Shown: one piece after another, positions 21,110-29,292 of the stretch
How the letters are laid out: each line of letters starts with the position of its first letter
Numbering within the stretch: the first letter of the stretch is position 1
Position numbers and translations under genes: made by a program
Notes under the pieces: generated by a model
The model's database searches: none
The model's input: the letters and a program-made list of their open reading frames with translations, nothing else
Told to the model about the DNA's origin: nothing
Assembly (NCBI GenBank): GCA_030587605.1
Contig: JAUQYT010000046.1
Span: forward strand, 1-30,466
Length of the DNA stretch: 30,466 nucleotides
DNA from: Candidatus Njordarchaeum guaymasense
GTDB taxonomy: Archaea; Asgardarchaeota; Njordarchaeia; Njordarchaeales; Njordarchaeaceae
Direction: 5' to 3'

Positions 21110-22759
21110 TTGGTGCAGAGTAGCTTGCAGAACAGGACTGAGGAGGTTGTGTATACGGAGATTCCGAAATTCGACTTTCTCTGGCAGTATGTTGAACACT
21201 GGGCATCTATAGATCCCAAGTTCCCAGCGATGAGGTTCCAAAACAAGACATATACAAGTAAGGATTTTAATGAGTTGAGCGACAAGCTGGCCCAAGCTTT
21301 CTTGAGTTTCGCCCTCGAGAAGGGAGACAGAGTTGTCACAATTCTGCCATGTAGTCCGGAGTTCATTCTCACTTACATGGCCGCAAGCAGAATCGGCGCA
21401 ATTACTGTCCCGATGGATGTTCAGTACAAGATTGCCGACCTTAGAAAGCTTATACCTCACGCGGACCCAAGGATAATAGTTGCTATAAACAAGTTTGAGC
21501 AGAACAACTTAGCTGGAACTCTTAAGGAACTTAGCCCAGAGTTTGGAGAAATGAAGTACATAATCGTAGGCCCGTCGGAGATTGGCACGCCGTTTGAAGA
21601 GGCATTGAAACCGAAGAAGAACCTCAGCAAGGAATTGGAGCAAGTGAAAACCTCCCAGACACCTGAGGACGATATATTGATCATTTTCACTGGAGGAACA
21701 ACTGGAGTTCCCAAAGCCGTACTTCTCTCACACAAGAATGTAGTCTCAATGTGCTATGAAGAATACAGCAAACTGGCAAGCATCATAGACCCGAAAGGGA
21801 CGGCAGGCAGAATTAGGAACCTGGTTAATCTGCCCGTTAGTCACGTTGGCGGGACAATAGAGTTCATTGGCACCGGGATCGTTGGGGGAATGGAAATGCT
21901 AATCCAAGACCACTGGAGCCCATACCCAGTTATGCAGGCTATTCAGAAAGAGAAGCTTCCACTGATGGGCGGCGTTCCAACGATGTACAAGATTCTTCTG
22001 TCATTGCCAGACCTCAAGCGATACGATCTCTCATCGCTAAAAGTCGCTGTCCTCTCTGGAGAGAAAGTCTCCTTGGAGTTATTACAAGGAATAAAATCGC
22101 GCATTTGCCCCACAATAGTTAATGCTTACGGGAGCACTGAGGCTGGAGCCGAAGTAACCTTCACAGAGCCGTCGGACGACATCCAGAAGCTTGCAGAAGG
22201 CTATGTTGGGAAACCTCTACCAGGGGTTAAGATAAGAATAGCTGACGAGAAGGGTAACCAATTATCTCCTGGAAAAGTCGGTGAAATAATCGTAAGAGCG
22301 CCTATGACGAGTAAGAGATACTTCAAGATGCCTGAAGAGGACAAGAAGGGCTTCACGAAAGACGGCTTCTGCAAAACAGGGGATCTAGGCTACTTGGACA
22401 AGCAAGGAGGGCTCTACATCACTGGCAGAATAAAGGAGATCATCAGAGTAGGCAGTTACACGGTGCTCCCAGCTGAAATCGAAGAAGTTGTGGTCAAACA
22501 TCCAAAGGTCGCCCTAGCCGCAGCCATAGGCGTCCCAGATGAGAAATATGGGGAAGTCGTGTGGCTTGTCGTGGGCCCACAACTTGGAGAAAAGGTGGAT
22601 GAAAAGGAATTAATGGAGCTGTGTAAGAAAGAACTCGCAGAATTCAAAGTTCCGAGGAGAATCATCATCTACCCGCTGAACCCAGCTGATCTTCCAATAA
22701 CCAGAATAGGAAAAGTCGACAGGGTGAGACTCAAAAAAGAGATCCTGGGACCCAAGTGA
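21110..22759 (+). CDS. Acyl-CoA/aryl-CoA ligase (AMP-forming)
   Basis: ANL-superfamily enzyme activating a carboxylic acid to its acyl-CoA through an acyl-AMP. It has 549 aa. The core motifs are in order: ILIIFTGGTTGVPKAVLLSHK (phosphate-binding), NLPVSHVGG, NAYGSTEAGAEVTF (A5), FCKTGDLGYLDKQGGLYITGRIKEIIR (A7/A8 hinge), and the catalytic Lys535 in ITRIGKVDR. No signal or membrane segment. It starts at TTG 21110 or GTG 21113; the frame is closed by TAG 21086-21088, so no earlier start is possible. There is no ribosome-binding site. The enoyl-CoA hydratase gene follows by 116 bases, suggesting a joint acid-degradation route. The acid (fatty, aromatic or other) is not determined. Confidence 0.93.
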   Translation: MVQSSLQNRTEEVVYTEIPKFDFLWQYVEHWASIDPKFPAMRFQNKTYTSKDFNELSDKLAQAFLSFALEKGDRVVTILPCSPEFILTYMAASRIGAITVPMDVQYKIADLRKLIPHADPRIIVAINKFEQNNLAGTLKELSPEFGEMKYIIVGPSEIGTPFEEALKPKKNLSKELEQVKTSQTPEDDILIIFTGGTTGVPKAVLLSHKNVVSMCYEEYSKLASIIDPKGTAGRIRNLVNLPVSHVGGTIEFIGTGIVGGMEMLIQDHWSPYPVMQAIQKEKLPLMGGVPTMYKILLSLPDLKRYDLSSLKVAVLSGEKVSLELLQGIKSRICPTIVNAYGSTEAGAEVTFTEPSDDIQKLAEGYVGKPLPGVKIRIADEKGNQLSPGKVGEIIVRAPMTSKRYFKMPEEDKKGFTKDGFCKTGDLGYLDKQGGLYITGRIKEIIRVGSYTVLPAEIEEVVVKHPKVALAAAIGVPDEKYGEVVWLVVGPQLGEKVDEKELMELCKKELAEFKVPRRIIIYPLNPADLPITRIGKVDRVRLKKEILGPK

Positions 22760-22875
22760 ACGTTTTCATCTCCTTTCTTTATTGTCACCTCGATTTGACC
22801 ATGATCCCGTGTCGATACTCTTAATACAATCTTCATTGAGAGATTGATCTGACTACTCAGAGGAGAGCGGCCTAA

Positions 22876-23667
22876 GTGAGCAGCAGTCCCGTAGTGTATG
22901 AAAAGGATGGACCAATTGGCAGAATCACTCTTAGCAGACCAGAGAAAAGAAATCCACTCGACCTAGAGACATTGAAGTCGATAATAAGCACTTTCAAGAA
23001 GAGCGGCGACAATGGGGACCTCGCTGTAATCTTCACCTCAAGTGGAAAAGACTTCTCAGTCGGAGTCAACCTGAAATACGTTCTTTCCATTCTCGGTGAG
23101 AAAAGGAATTTGACTGAAGCAATGGGGCTGGTTCGGGCTTTTCAAGACGTGACAAGAGCCATCCGAGACCATCCCGGAGCAGTAATCGGTGGGCTCAAGG
23201 GATTGGTGATCGGGGGCGCATTCGAAATGACTCTGGCATGCGACTTGAGGATCGCGTCAAAAGATACTGTAATAATGATGCCAGAAATGGGCATAGCAAC
23301 ACTATTGTCCAACGCATCAAACAAGCTCTTGCCACAACTGATTGGCGAAGCGAAGGCAAAGGAACTGGTATTCCTTGGACCGATGGTGTCAGCTGAGGAG
23401 GCACTAAGACTGGGATTGGTCAACTCGGTGCGCAATCCAGAATATCTTGTGAAGGAACTGGAAAACACCGCTCGTACTATTGCGAAGAAGGCGCCGATGG
23501 CAATAAGGCTCACCAAGAGGCTCATGAACCAATCTTGGGACATGAGTATTGACGCCGCACTGGATGCGGAAGAGATCGCCACTTTCATCATGGGGCAATC
23601 AGAGGACTTTATGGAAGCCCTGAAAGCCTTCGCCGAGAAACGAGAACCACAATTCAGGGGAAAATAA
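22876..23667 (+). CDS. Enoyl-CoA hydratase/isomerase (crotonase family)
   Basis: Crotonase-fold proteins hydrate or isomerise enoyl-CoA esters. The oxyanion-hole regions are FSVGVNLKYV near residue 60 and the glycine block IGGLKGLVIGGAFEMTLACDLRIAS. Both hydratase-type glutamates appear, Glu117 (GGAFEM) and Glu137 (MPEMGIAT), 20 residues apart as in active hydratases. The length of 263 aa is typical. It starts at GTG 22876 with purine-rich GAGGAGAG about 10 bases upstream. It follows the acyl-CoA ligase and is likely the next enzyme of the same pathway. Whether it is a hydratase or a dehydratase/isomerase cannot be said. Confidence 0.92.
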   Translation: MSSSPVVYEKDGPIGRITLSRPEKRNPLDLETLKSIISTFKKSGDNGDLAVIFTSSGKDFSVGVNLKYVLSILGEKRNLTEAMGLVRAFQDVTRAIRDHPGAVIGGLKGLVIGGAFEMTLACDLRIASKDTVIMMPEMGIATLLSNASNKLLPQLIGEAKAKELVFLGPMVSAEEALRLGLVNSVRNPEYLVKELENTARTIAKKAPMAIRLTKRLMNQSWDMSIDAALDAEEIATFIMGQSEDFMEALKAFAEKREPQFRGK

Positions 23668-23746
23668 AAGGGAATTTGCCTAGTGAGATTATGTAGAGAT
23701 TCTCCACAAGCACAATATTGGTCATGAGGGCCAGGGTGGTGGTTAA

Positions 23747-23839
23747 TTGCAAAAGAAGCCTGTTACAATTGTGCTCATTTTATTGTTTGTTCTTCTAGCG
23801 ATTGTGGCACCGTTTCTGTTGCCAAGACCAGTTTCTTGA
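23747..23839 (+). CDS. Candidate 30-residue single-pass membrane protein
   Basis: A TTG start is preceded by GGGTGGTGG and opens a 30-codon frame. It encodes a basic tip (QKK), a hydrophobic stretch (VTIVLILLFVLLAIV) and a short APFLLPRPVS tail before TGA. It has the layout of a small membrane protein, but it is short, uses a weak start codon and lies alone between genes. Ribosome profiling or conservation would decide. Confidence 0.35.
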   Translation: MQKKPVTIVLILLFVLLAIVAPFLLPRPVS

Positions 23840-23873
23840 GTAGTGACTATCTCCGCTCTTGGTGCGTGCAAGG

Positions 23874-25307
23874 TCAGAGGGCAGCCTTGAAGCCGCCGAA
23901 TACGTCTTTGGCTGAACGAATGAGCGGATGCTTCACTTTTTGCGGACCCTTCATTTGTTCTAGTCTTCGGATTCTAAAGTACGTTGGTGGGTGAGGGTCC
24001 CAACTCAGCCAGCCTCGAAGCCTGTATGACGGGAGTCGCTCATACTGAAGCTTACGGAACCCGATCTTTAGAAGGGATTCAGCCAATGCTCCAGGATTCC
24101 CTATCTTCATGGCTGATAGAAGGTCAGCCCTTGCTTCGAAGAACTTGGCTATAAAATACACAATGGTTAGCGAGACAAACAGGTATAGGAAGGGCGAGAA
24201 GAGGAAGAAAGGCAGAAAAACGGTCAGTCTCAGTGCAAACTCCCCGGAGGTCAATGCGAACAAGAGGAGAGGATCTCTTCCTCTCAAGTGGCCAAGTTCG
24301 TGTCCTACGACGCTGAGTATCTCATCGTCTTCTAACTGAACAAGCAACCCCGTTGTGATAAGAATGACGCCTCTGCTCGGACTGGGCCCGGTCGCTGCTG
24401 CGTTGGGGATCATGGTATTGGAAATAACGATTTTTGGGACAGGTATTTTGAACTTTTCTGCAGCTGTCTTCACTATTTTGTAGACGTTGATCACTTTGGC
24501 TGACCTGCGGTCAGGCGCGCATTTCACACCGTTCTTGGCGAGCATCCTTTCGCCTAGCTCGCAGGTGGGTTCCTTACCCTTGGCCAGTGTTCTATCGTAG
24601 ATTTCCGATTTTATTTTGACAACATTAGCTTCTTCAAGTTTGCTTCCAATCTTCCCATAGTTCTTGATTGGAAGATGAAACTCGAGTATGTGGACATATG
24701 GATTCTCTTGGGTGATTCTCCACTTGCTCATCCTCAGGTAAATCTTGCCCGAAAGTAAAACAAGTGCAAACTGGAGACCGATAATCGCAATCACAGCATA
24801 GATGCCAAAAAATATGAACAGCACAATGTTGACACCAAACAACAGTGTGAAAAGCACCAACATGCTGCTCGACAATACCCTTGAAGAGGCCTTCTTCCTT
24901 CGCGAGGGAGGTTCCTCGGGAATTATCTTCTGACCCTTTATCCATACAAAGTAAAGTGAGTGTCTGCGAACAATATCTTCAAACAATTCGACGCTGATAA
25001 TCAGATCCTCTCTTAGGTCGTCGAGCGTCCCTTTAGGTATTTTGCCTTCAGGGACCATTTCCACGTGTATCCGTTTACTTGCTCTCACCTTCACGCTCAT
25101 GCGCCAGTTTCCTGGATCGAAAGCGGTGAAATTGAGAAAATGGGCATCGCCAGCCTTGCCTCTTTGGATGTCCTTGAAAGTTCCGGGGTTCGTCCTCAGA
25201 TAGTAGTTGTGTATGAACTTCAAGGCATCCTTGAAGTAGATGTAGGAGAGTTCCGTTTCGATCACGAATGAGCTTGCTGCAGGCAATGCGCCGGGTCTCC
25301 TCAGCAA
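23874..25307 (-). CDS. M48-family membrane metalloprotease (HtpX-like)
   Basis: This is a zinc-dependent membrane protease. The HExxH motif is His336-Glu337-Leu-Gly-His340 in VVGHELGHLRGRDP. The third ligand is Glu391 in FFEARADLLSAM. Pairs of hydrophobic segments flank the soluble parts: about 140-185 (VLFTLLFGVNIVLFIFFGIY and following) and about 355-385 between the two motifs. An extra N-terminal domain of ~130 residues (SYIYFKDALKFIHNYY and so on) is longer than in HtpX (477 aa against about 290). The start is TTG 25307; GTG at residue 15 is an alternative, as no strong site decides. It probably degrades or processes membrane proteins; substrates are unknown. It follows the dioxygenase gene by 64 bases. 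Confidence 0.9.
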   Translation of the reverse strand: MLRRPGALPAASSFVIETELSYIYFKDALKFIHNYYLRTNPGTFKDIQRGKAGDAHFLNFTAFDPGNWRMSVKVRASKRIHVEMVPEGKIPKGTLDDLREDLIISVELFEDIVRRHSLYFVWIKGQKIIPEEPPSRRKKASSRVLSSSMLVLFTLLFGVNIVLFIFFGIYAVIAIIGLQFALVLLSGKIYLRMSKWRITQENPYVHILEFHLPIKNYGKIGSKLEEANVVKIKSEIYDRTLAKGKEPTCELGERMLAKNGVKCAPDRRSAKVINVYKIVKTAAEKFKIPVPKIVISNTMIPNAAATGPSPSRGVILITTGLLVQLEDDEILSVVGHELGHLRGRDPLLLFALTSGEFALRLTVFLPFFLFSPFLYLFVSLTIVYFIAKFFEARADLLSAMKIGNPGALAESLLKIGFRKLQYERLPSYRLRGWLSWDPHPPTYFRIRRLEQMKGPQKVKHPLIRSAKDVFGGFKAAL

Positions 25308-25371
25308 CCTATGTCATTGCTAAGAGTCGATAAGTGTGTGTATAGAAGAATTTCGGAAATCGGAGCGGATG

Positions 25372-26199
25372 CTATCCGATTTGGAAACACCTCATGGAAA
25401 CTGAAGCGTAGTGAAATCCTTCGTAAGTGAATTTCAGTGACTCATTCTTTCCCTGCAAAGCTACTGCATATATCATCGGCAAGTAGTGGTCAAGCGTTGG
25501 TGCTGCCATGTTCGCATTTTTGCTTAAACTCTGGTACTCGATCAGATTCTCGTGATGTCTGCTTAACAGACTAGACTTGACTTTTTCGTCGAACTCAATG
25601 GCCCAGTCGTAGGGCTTTGCATCAATGTTCTCAAAATCAACCATTCGAAGGTTATGCACAATATTGCCACTCCCAATGATCAGGACTCCCTTTTCCCTCA
25701 TCGGTAGAAGCTCCTTCGCCAAGTCATAGTGATACTGTATCGGTCTTGGATGCCATTCCCCAAATGAGTAGTCGAGACTCATCTCAAACACAGGGATATC
25801 TGCCCTTGGATACATGTGGCGTAGTACAGACCAAGTTGCGTGATCAAGTCCCCATCCAGGGTCGCAGTAGACTGGGACTCCTCTAACCCATCTCTCAACC
25901 ATTCTAGCATATTCGGGCGCACCGGGGCTCGGATACTTGATCTTGTACAATTCGCTTGGAAACCCGTAGAAATCGTAAATCGTGGTGGGCTTATCCATGC
26001 ATGTGACGCGTGTTCCGCTGGTTAACCAGTGTGCAGAGACAACCATTATTGCCTTTGGCCTCGGCAGACTCTTCCCAAGTCTCTTCAGGGAATCGGTGAA
26101 GTTGTTTTCCAATATGATATTCATGGGTGAACCATGCCCGATGAAGAGTACGGGCATCTTCTCAGTCTTTGACGATCCTTTCATGGTCTTTTCCACCAT
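25372..26199 (-). CDS. LigB/DODA-type extradiol dioxygenase-family protein
   Basis: The family (YgiD/DODA) opens catechol-type rings or is zinc-bound with unclear activity. The metal ligands are recognisable: His22 (FIGHGSPMN), His57 (VSAHW), and probably His182 (NIVHNLRM) and His238 (LDHYLPM). GLDHATWSVLRHMYP and PVFEMSLDY are other family blocks. Length is 275 aa. It starts at ATG 26199 with GGAGG 9 bases upstream. The natural substrate in an anaerobe-like archaeon is unclear, since true dioxygenase activity needs O2. Direction and spacing allow co-transcription with the protease downstream. Confidence 0.9.
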   Translation of the reverse strand: MVEKTMKGSSKTEKMPVLFIGHGSPMNIILENNFTDSLKRLGKSLPRPKAIMVVSAHWLTSGTRVTCMDKPTTIYDFYGFPSELYKIKYPSPGAPEYARMVERWVRGVPVYCDPGWGLDHATWSVLRHMYPRADIPVFEMSLDYSFGEWHPRPIQYHYDLAKELLPMREKGVLIIGSGNIVHNLRMVDFENIDAKPYDWAIEFDEKVKSSLLSRHHENLIEYQSLSKNANMAAPTLDHYLPMIYAVALQGKNESLKFTYEGFHYASVSMRCFQIG

Positions 26200-26497
26200 G
26201 TTTGTATCCCTCCACTCTTTTCAAACACCGCTCCCTACACGTCTAGTAGATTGTTCTGAGAGACTTCTATTTCTTTCGATCCCATCTGCTCAGCTCTCTC
26301 GATTGCTTTCAAGAAGTCCAATATGGTTTTCTGTACACAGCGACTGTGCTTCGGAACACGGATCTTCTATGCGGAAAATTACCCCCAAGAAACCGAGGAA
26401 ACCTAGAAAGAAAAGGGCAGGCACCGGTGTTCTTCCAGTACCGAAAGTCTTCGAACTTGGGCTGTGAGCAGTAGTATTATTCGCCTTTGATCGTTGT
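26200..26497. other. Intergenic region; only a short basic frame seen
   Basis: 298 bases without a supported gene. A 32-codon plus-strand frame at 26369-26467 would encode a very basic peptide (repeats of Lys-Pro-Arg). It has no clear ribosome-binding site or TATA box, so I do not call it. Confidence 0.4.
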
Positions 26498-27328
26498 CTA
26501 AATTCTTGGTTTCAACCAGGCGTCCACGTCGCGAAAGACCTTTTCTTTTTCGACCTCGTTGAAAAGTTCATGGTAGAAGCCGTCGTATATTTTCATTTGG
26601 AAGTCTTTCTCAGTCACTTTCTCTGCGAATTCTTTGCTTGCCTCTGTCTTCACTAACTTGTCATTTCCTGCGAGCACAAATAAGGTCGGAACCTTCAACT
26701 TCCCCGCGTTTTCGAGGAGCTCATCCCCCTTAGCAAAAAACTCCGTTGCCCATCTTGCTGTCGTCGTCTTGAAAACCATCGGATCTTTGGCGTACTTCTC
26801 ACAGACTTTCTTGTCATGTGAAAGTACGTACGGGTCTATTTGGTTTGGCACCGATTGAGTTGGTTTACTGTTCGAGAGGTCCCTGACCATCTTCTCAAGT
26901 TCAGGAGGCACTTGAAGAGACAATTTCAGTAATGGTGATGACACAATCATCCCATCAATCTTGTTTGGATACTTCAGCGCATATGCAATCACTATCTGCC
27001 CGCCCAAACTGTGTCCAAATAGAAAGAGCTTCTTCCCCTTCTCCTTGACCATTGCAACAAAAATATCTAGATCATCCAAGTATTCGTCGAAGCGGTCAAC
27101 ATGTCCGCGAATCCCTTCAGAAAGTCCATGCCCCCTGAGATCTGGCATGTAGAACGCCAACCCCTCGTTGGCAAAGTGATCTCCCACGTGAGTGTATCTG
27201 CCCGAGTACTCCGCGTAGCCGTGCGCTCCTACTATCACTGCTTTTGACTTCTCGGCTCTCCACAACTGGTAGTATAGGTTTGTTCCGTCTCTTCCCTTAA
27301 ACTTCCCTTCTTCATGAATCGTCTTCAA
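26498..27328 (-). CDS. Alpha/beta hydrolase (monoacylglycerol-lipase type)
   Basis: This is a serine hydrolase with the lysophospholipase/monoglyceride-lipase pattern. The N-terminus is FKGRDGTNLYYQLWRAEK, the oxyanion region GAHGYAEYSGRY, the nucleophile elbow GHSLGG with Ser107, the acid near 224 (AGNDKLV) and His253 (YDGFYHELFNE). The 276 aa size is typical. It has no signal peptide, so it is cytosolic. It starts at TTG 27328 with no strong ribosome-binding site; no earlier start is visible. Ester substrate unknown, likely a lipid or small ester. Confidence 0.9.
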   Translation of the reverse strand: MKTIHEEGKFKGRDGTNLYYQLWRAEKSKAVIVGAHGYAEYSGRYTHVGDHFANEGLAFYMPDLRGHGLSEGIRGHVDRFDEYLDDLDIFVAMVKEKGKKLFLFGHSLGGQIVIAYALKYPNKIDGMIVSSPLLKLSLQVPPELEKMVRDLSNSKPTQSVPNQIDPYVLSHDKKVCEKYAKDPMVFKTTTARWATEFFAKGDELLENAGKLKVPTLFVLAGNDKLVKTEASKEFAEKVTEKDFQMKIYDGFYHELFNEVEKEKVFRDVDAWLKPRI

Positions 27329-27488
27329 TTTTAACAGACGCCCCTAGCATCTCAAAACGCGTTATCCGAATCCAACGGTTCACTTAGTATAGATGTTCAA
27401 ACATATAACCTATGACGGTAGGCAGAGTCAAACCCTAGAAGATTATAATGAAGCATTTTTCATTATGATTCCGAAGGAGGTGAGTGAA

Positions 27489-27650
27489 GTGAAAGAGTAT
27501 GAGTGTGTGCAGGTCGGTCACCACAAGAATGTGGGTGAGACAATTGAAGAATATGAGAAGGAAGGCTGGCGTCATTTCGCTTATGAAGCAGCAGGAACCC
27601 CCACCTTCGTCAACCACTACCTACTGTTTGAAAGAGAGGCTAATCGGTAG
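27489..27650 (+). CDS. Small DUF4177-like protein
   Basis: A protein of 53 aa with the DUF4177 layout: KEYECVQVGHH, then a helix VGETIEEYEKEGWRHFAYEA and a last strand FVNHYLLFERE. The frame is open back to ATG 27393, but GGAGGTGA at 27476-27483 lies exactly 5 bases before the GTG at 27489. A TATA-like GATTATAATG at 27441-27450 would place transcription start after the upstream ATG, so I take 27489. Function unknown. Confidence 0.7.
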   Translation: MKEYECVQVGHHKNVGETIEEYEKEGWRHFAYEAAGTPTFVNHYLLFEREANR

Positions 27651-27727
27651 GTCCTGATTTCCACGTCACTATTCCTACTTATAACCCCACAATATTCTTG
27701 CAGCAAGCGCCGTGAAAAAGCCTTAAT

Positions 27728-28354
27728 TCAGGTCTGCCACTTCTTTAGGAATTCTTCCGCTTTCTTTCTCGTTGAGGGCCGAGTATTCCTCAGTTCCTTC
27801 CTCACGAAGTCGAGCATCTTCTTCTTGTCTTTGGATTCCTTGAAGTACGAGTCAAGTGTCAATATGAGATGACCCTTTAACACATTCTTGCACTCTGAAC
27901 CATGGTGCGTCTCATCAACACTCAACAACCTGTCGGTAATCCTGGACTGCAATTCGGGCTTCGATTTGGCGATGACTTTGGATACTCCTATCAGGTTGGC
28001 AGCAGTGATCATACTTTCGTCATCAAGCAGCTTGTAGAACTTGCCAAATAACTGTTCGAACTTGTTCTCCGAGTCAACCCTTGTAAGATGCCCTAGGATA
28101 AAAACCGCATCACACTTCAGGAAAGTGTTTTCACTACTCAGCATATTCGCAAAGAGGTCCCACTTGGGGTACAAGACTTCAGGATTCCTTTCCCCAATGA
28201 TCCTCAAAACTTTGGCGCAGCCATACTTGATTCTCGCATTCCCAGATGAGACGCCCCCAATTACTTCTGAAAGTGCTTTTTCATCCTTCAATGCCTTTTC
28301 AACTAGACTTTCAATATTGGCATTCTTTTTCTTCAATTGAGAGAGTAGACTCAT
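27728..28354 (-). CDS. HEAT-repeat protein
   Basis: This protein of 208 aa consists of consecutive helical pairs of HEAT type: KALSEVIGGVSSGNARIKYGCAKVLRIIGE, WDLFANMLSSENTFLKCDAVFILGHL and LLDDESMITAANLIGVSKVIA. A final repeat is FVRKELRNTRPSTRKKAEEFLKKW. It is an all-alpha solenoid, probably a protein-binding scaffold. No catalytic residues or membrane segments. It starts at ATG 28354, with AGGAGAG about 10 bases upstream. Stands alone; the partner is unknown. Confidence 0.82.
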   Translation of the reverse strand: MSLLSQLKKKNANIESLVEKALKDEKALSEVIGGVSSGNARIKYGCAKVLRIIGERNPEVLYPKWDLFANMLSSENTFLKCDAVFILGHLTRVDSENKFEQLFGKFYKLLDDESMITAANLIGVSKVIAKSKPELQSRITDRLLSVDETHHGSECKNVLKGHLILTLDSYFKESKDKKKMLDFVRKELRNTRPSTRKKAEEFLKKWQT

Positions 28355-28478
28355 GTCACGACACTCTCCTTGCTGTTCTAGGAGGCTGTTTGAATTTAAC
28401 TTGCATCTAAGTATTAATGTCTAAACCTATAACATATTTGGCAACAGAACGAGAGAATCTATAGGAAGTAGTGGAATC

Positions 28479-28715
28479 GTGAAAATAGGTGTATGTGGTA
28501 TAGCCTGTGAGAAATGCCCTAGAATGGAAGTAGGAAAATGCCCAAGTGGCTCAATGGGGTGCGTTCCAAAAGAAAACAAGTTCTGCAAGATATCAACCTG
28601 CGCGTATCACAGGAATGTCAGGTTGTGTTTTGAATGTTCGGAATTCCCATGTGAAACTACGAAGTCGGGACCAATAGACTACGGCTACTGCGAATACATT
28701 TCTGGAAAAGAATAG
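28479..28715 (+). CDS. DUF3795 cysteine-rich protein
   Basis: It matches the DUF3795 pattern: MKIGVCGIACEKCP at the start, then cysteines in GKCPSG, GCVP, FCKISTCAYHRNVRLCFECSEFPC and a last one near the end (YGYCEY). The ~10 cysteines suggest zinc or another metal cluster. 78 aa; family function unknown. It starts at GTG 28479, with AGGAAGTAGTGG upstream as a loose ribosome-binding site. Lies beside the HxlR/arsM pair. Confidence 0.8.
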   Translation: MKIGVCGIACEKCPRMEVGKCPSGSMGCVPKENKFCKISTCAYHRNVRLCFECSEFPCETTKSGPIDYGYCEYISGKE

Positions 28716-28755
28716 AAGAAAGAGAAGTCGTAGCAGTCTCTTGGTTTCAGTATTC

Positions 28756-29196
28756 CTACTCTCTCTCTACAGTTCTGTCACTTGATGCAATTCGCATCGG
28801 CTGACATTCCCCGGGAGCACAGGAGCTCTTTGATCCTTTTGCTTTCAGTGTCGATGGCTTGTTTGGTGGCGTCCATTGAACCATCCACCTCATTAGCGGT
28901 TCCACCGCTTCGGCGAGTGATTGTCCTTTTTCTGTCATAGAGTATTCTACTCTTGGCGGGATCTCGTTGTAGGCAGTTCTGTTCAGTATACCATCTTTTT
29001 CCAGTTCCTTCAGCCTGGAAGCCAGCGTTTTTGTGCTTATGTGCTTGAAAAGGTTGCTGAGTTCAGTGAACCTAACCTTCTTCTGGGAGCAACAGAAGAG
29101 GCTAAGAACCTCCATCGTCCCCCGGCTGCTTATAAGCCTGAGAGTATCTTTACCTATTTTTGCCAATTCAGCAGCATACAATTCATTACTTTCCAT
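28756..29196 (-). CDS. HxlR-family regulator, cysteine-rich
   Basis: Winged-helix one-component regulator of the HxlR family: GTMEVLSLFCC, then VRFTELSNLFKHISTKTLASRLKELEKDGIL (recognition helix and wing start), and PRVEYSMTEKGQSLAEAVEPLMRWM. It has an adjacent cysteine pair, Cys35-Cys36, and a C-terminal Cys126-x4-Cys131 in SSCAPGEC, neither being standard for the family. These may sense thiol stress or As(III). It is 146 aa and starts at ATG 29196. It is divergent from arsM across 96 bases that hold a perfect dyad (29235-29257), so it probably controls arsM and itself. ArsR, the usual arsenic repressor, is not seen here. Confidence 0.85.
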   Translation of the reverse strand: MESNELYAAELAKIGKDTLRLISSRGTMEVLSLFCCSQKKVRFTELSNLFKHISTKTLASRLKELEKDGILNRTAYNEIPPRVEYSMTEKGQSLAEAVEPLMRWMVQWTPPNKPSTLKAKGSKSSCAPGECQPMRIASSDRTVERE

Positions 29197-29234
29197 GTTT
29201 ACACCAACTTTAACACTTTACTCTTGACAACTTA

Positions 29235-29257
29235 AATACTTTGCTTACTAAAGTATT
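29235..29257. promoter_or_regulatory. Dyad operator between hxlR-like gene and arsM
   Basis: Arms AATACTTT and AAAGTATT are perfectly inverted around a 7-base spacer. The left arm overlaps the minus-strand TATA (AAAGTATTTAAG, 29232-29243) and the right arm the plus-strand TATA (AAGTATTATA, 29251-29260), so one bound dimer could repress both genes. Confidence 0.65.
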
Positions 29258-29292
29258 ATAGGAGCAAAAGAGAAAGCAAGGAGGCTGAAGAC

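Noticed and set aside
26369..26467. 32-codon frame for a very basic peptide (Lys-Pro-Arg repeats)
   Set aside because: Attractive composition, but no ribosome-binding site or promoter and a random-length frame; evidence too thin to call a gene.
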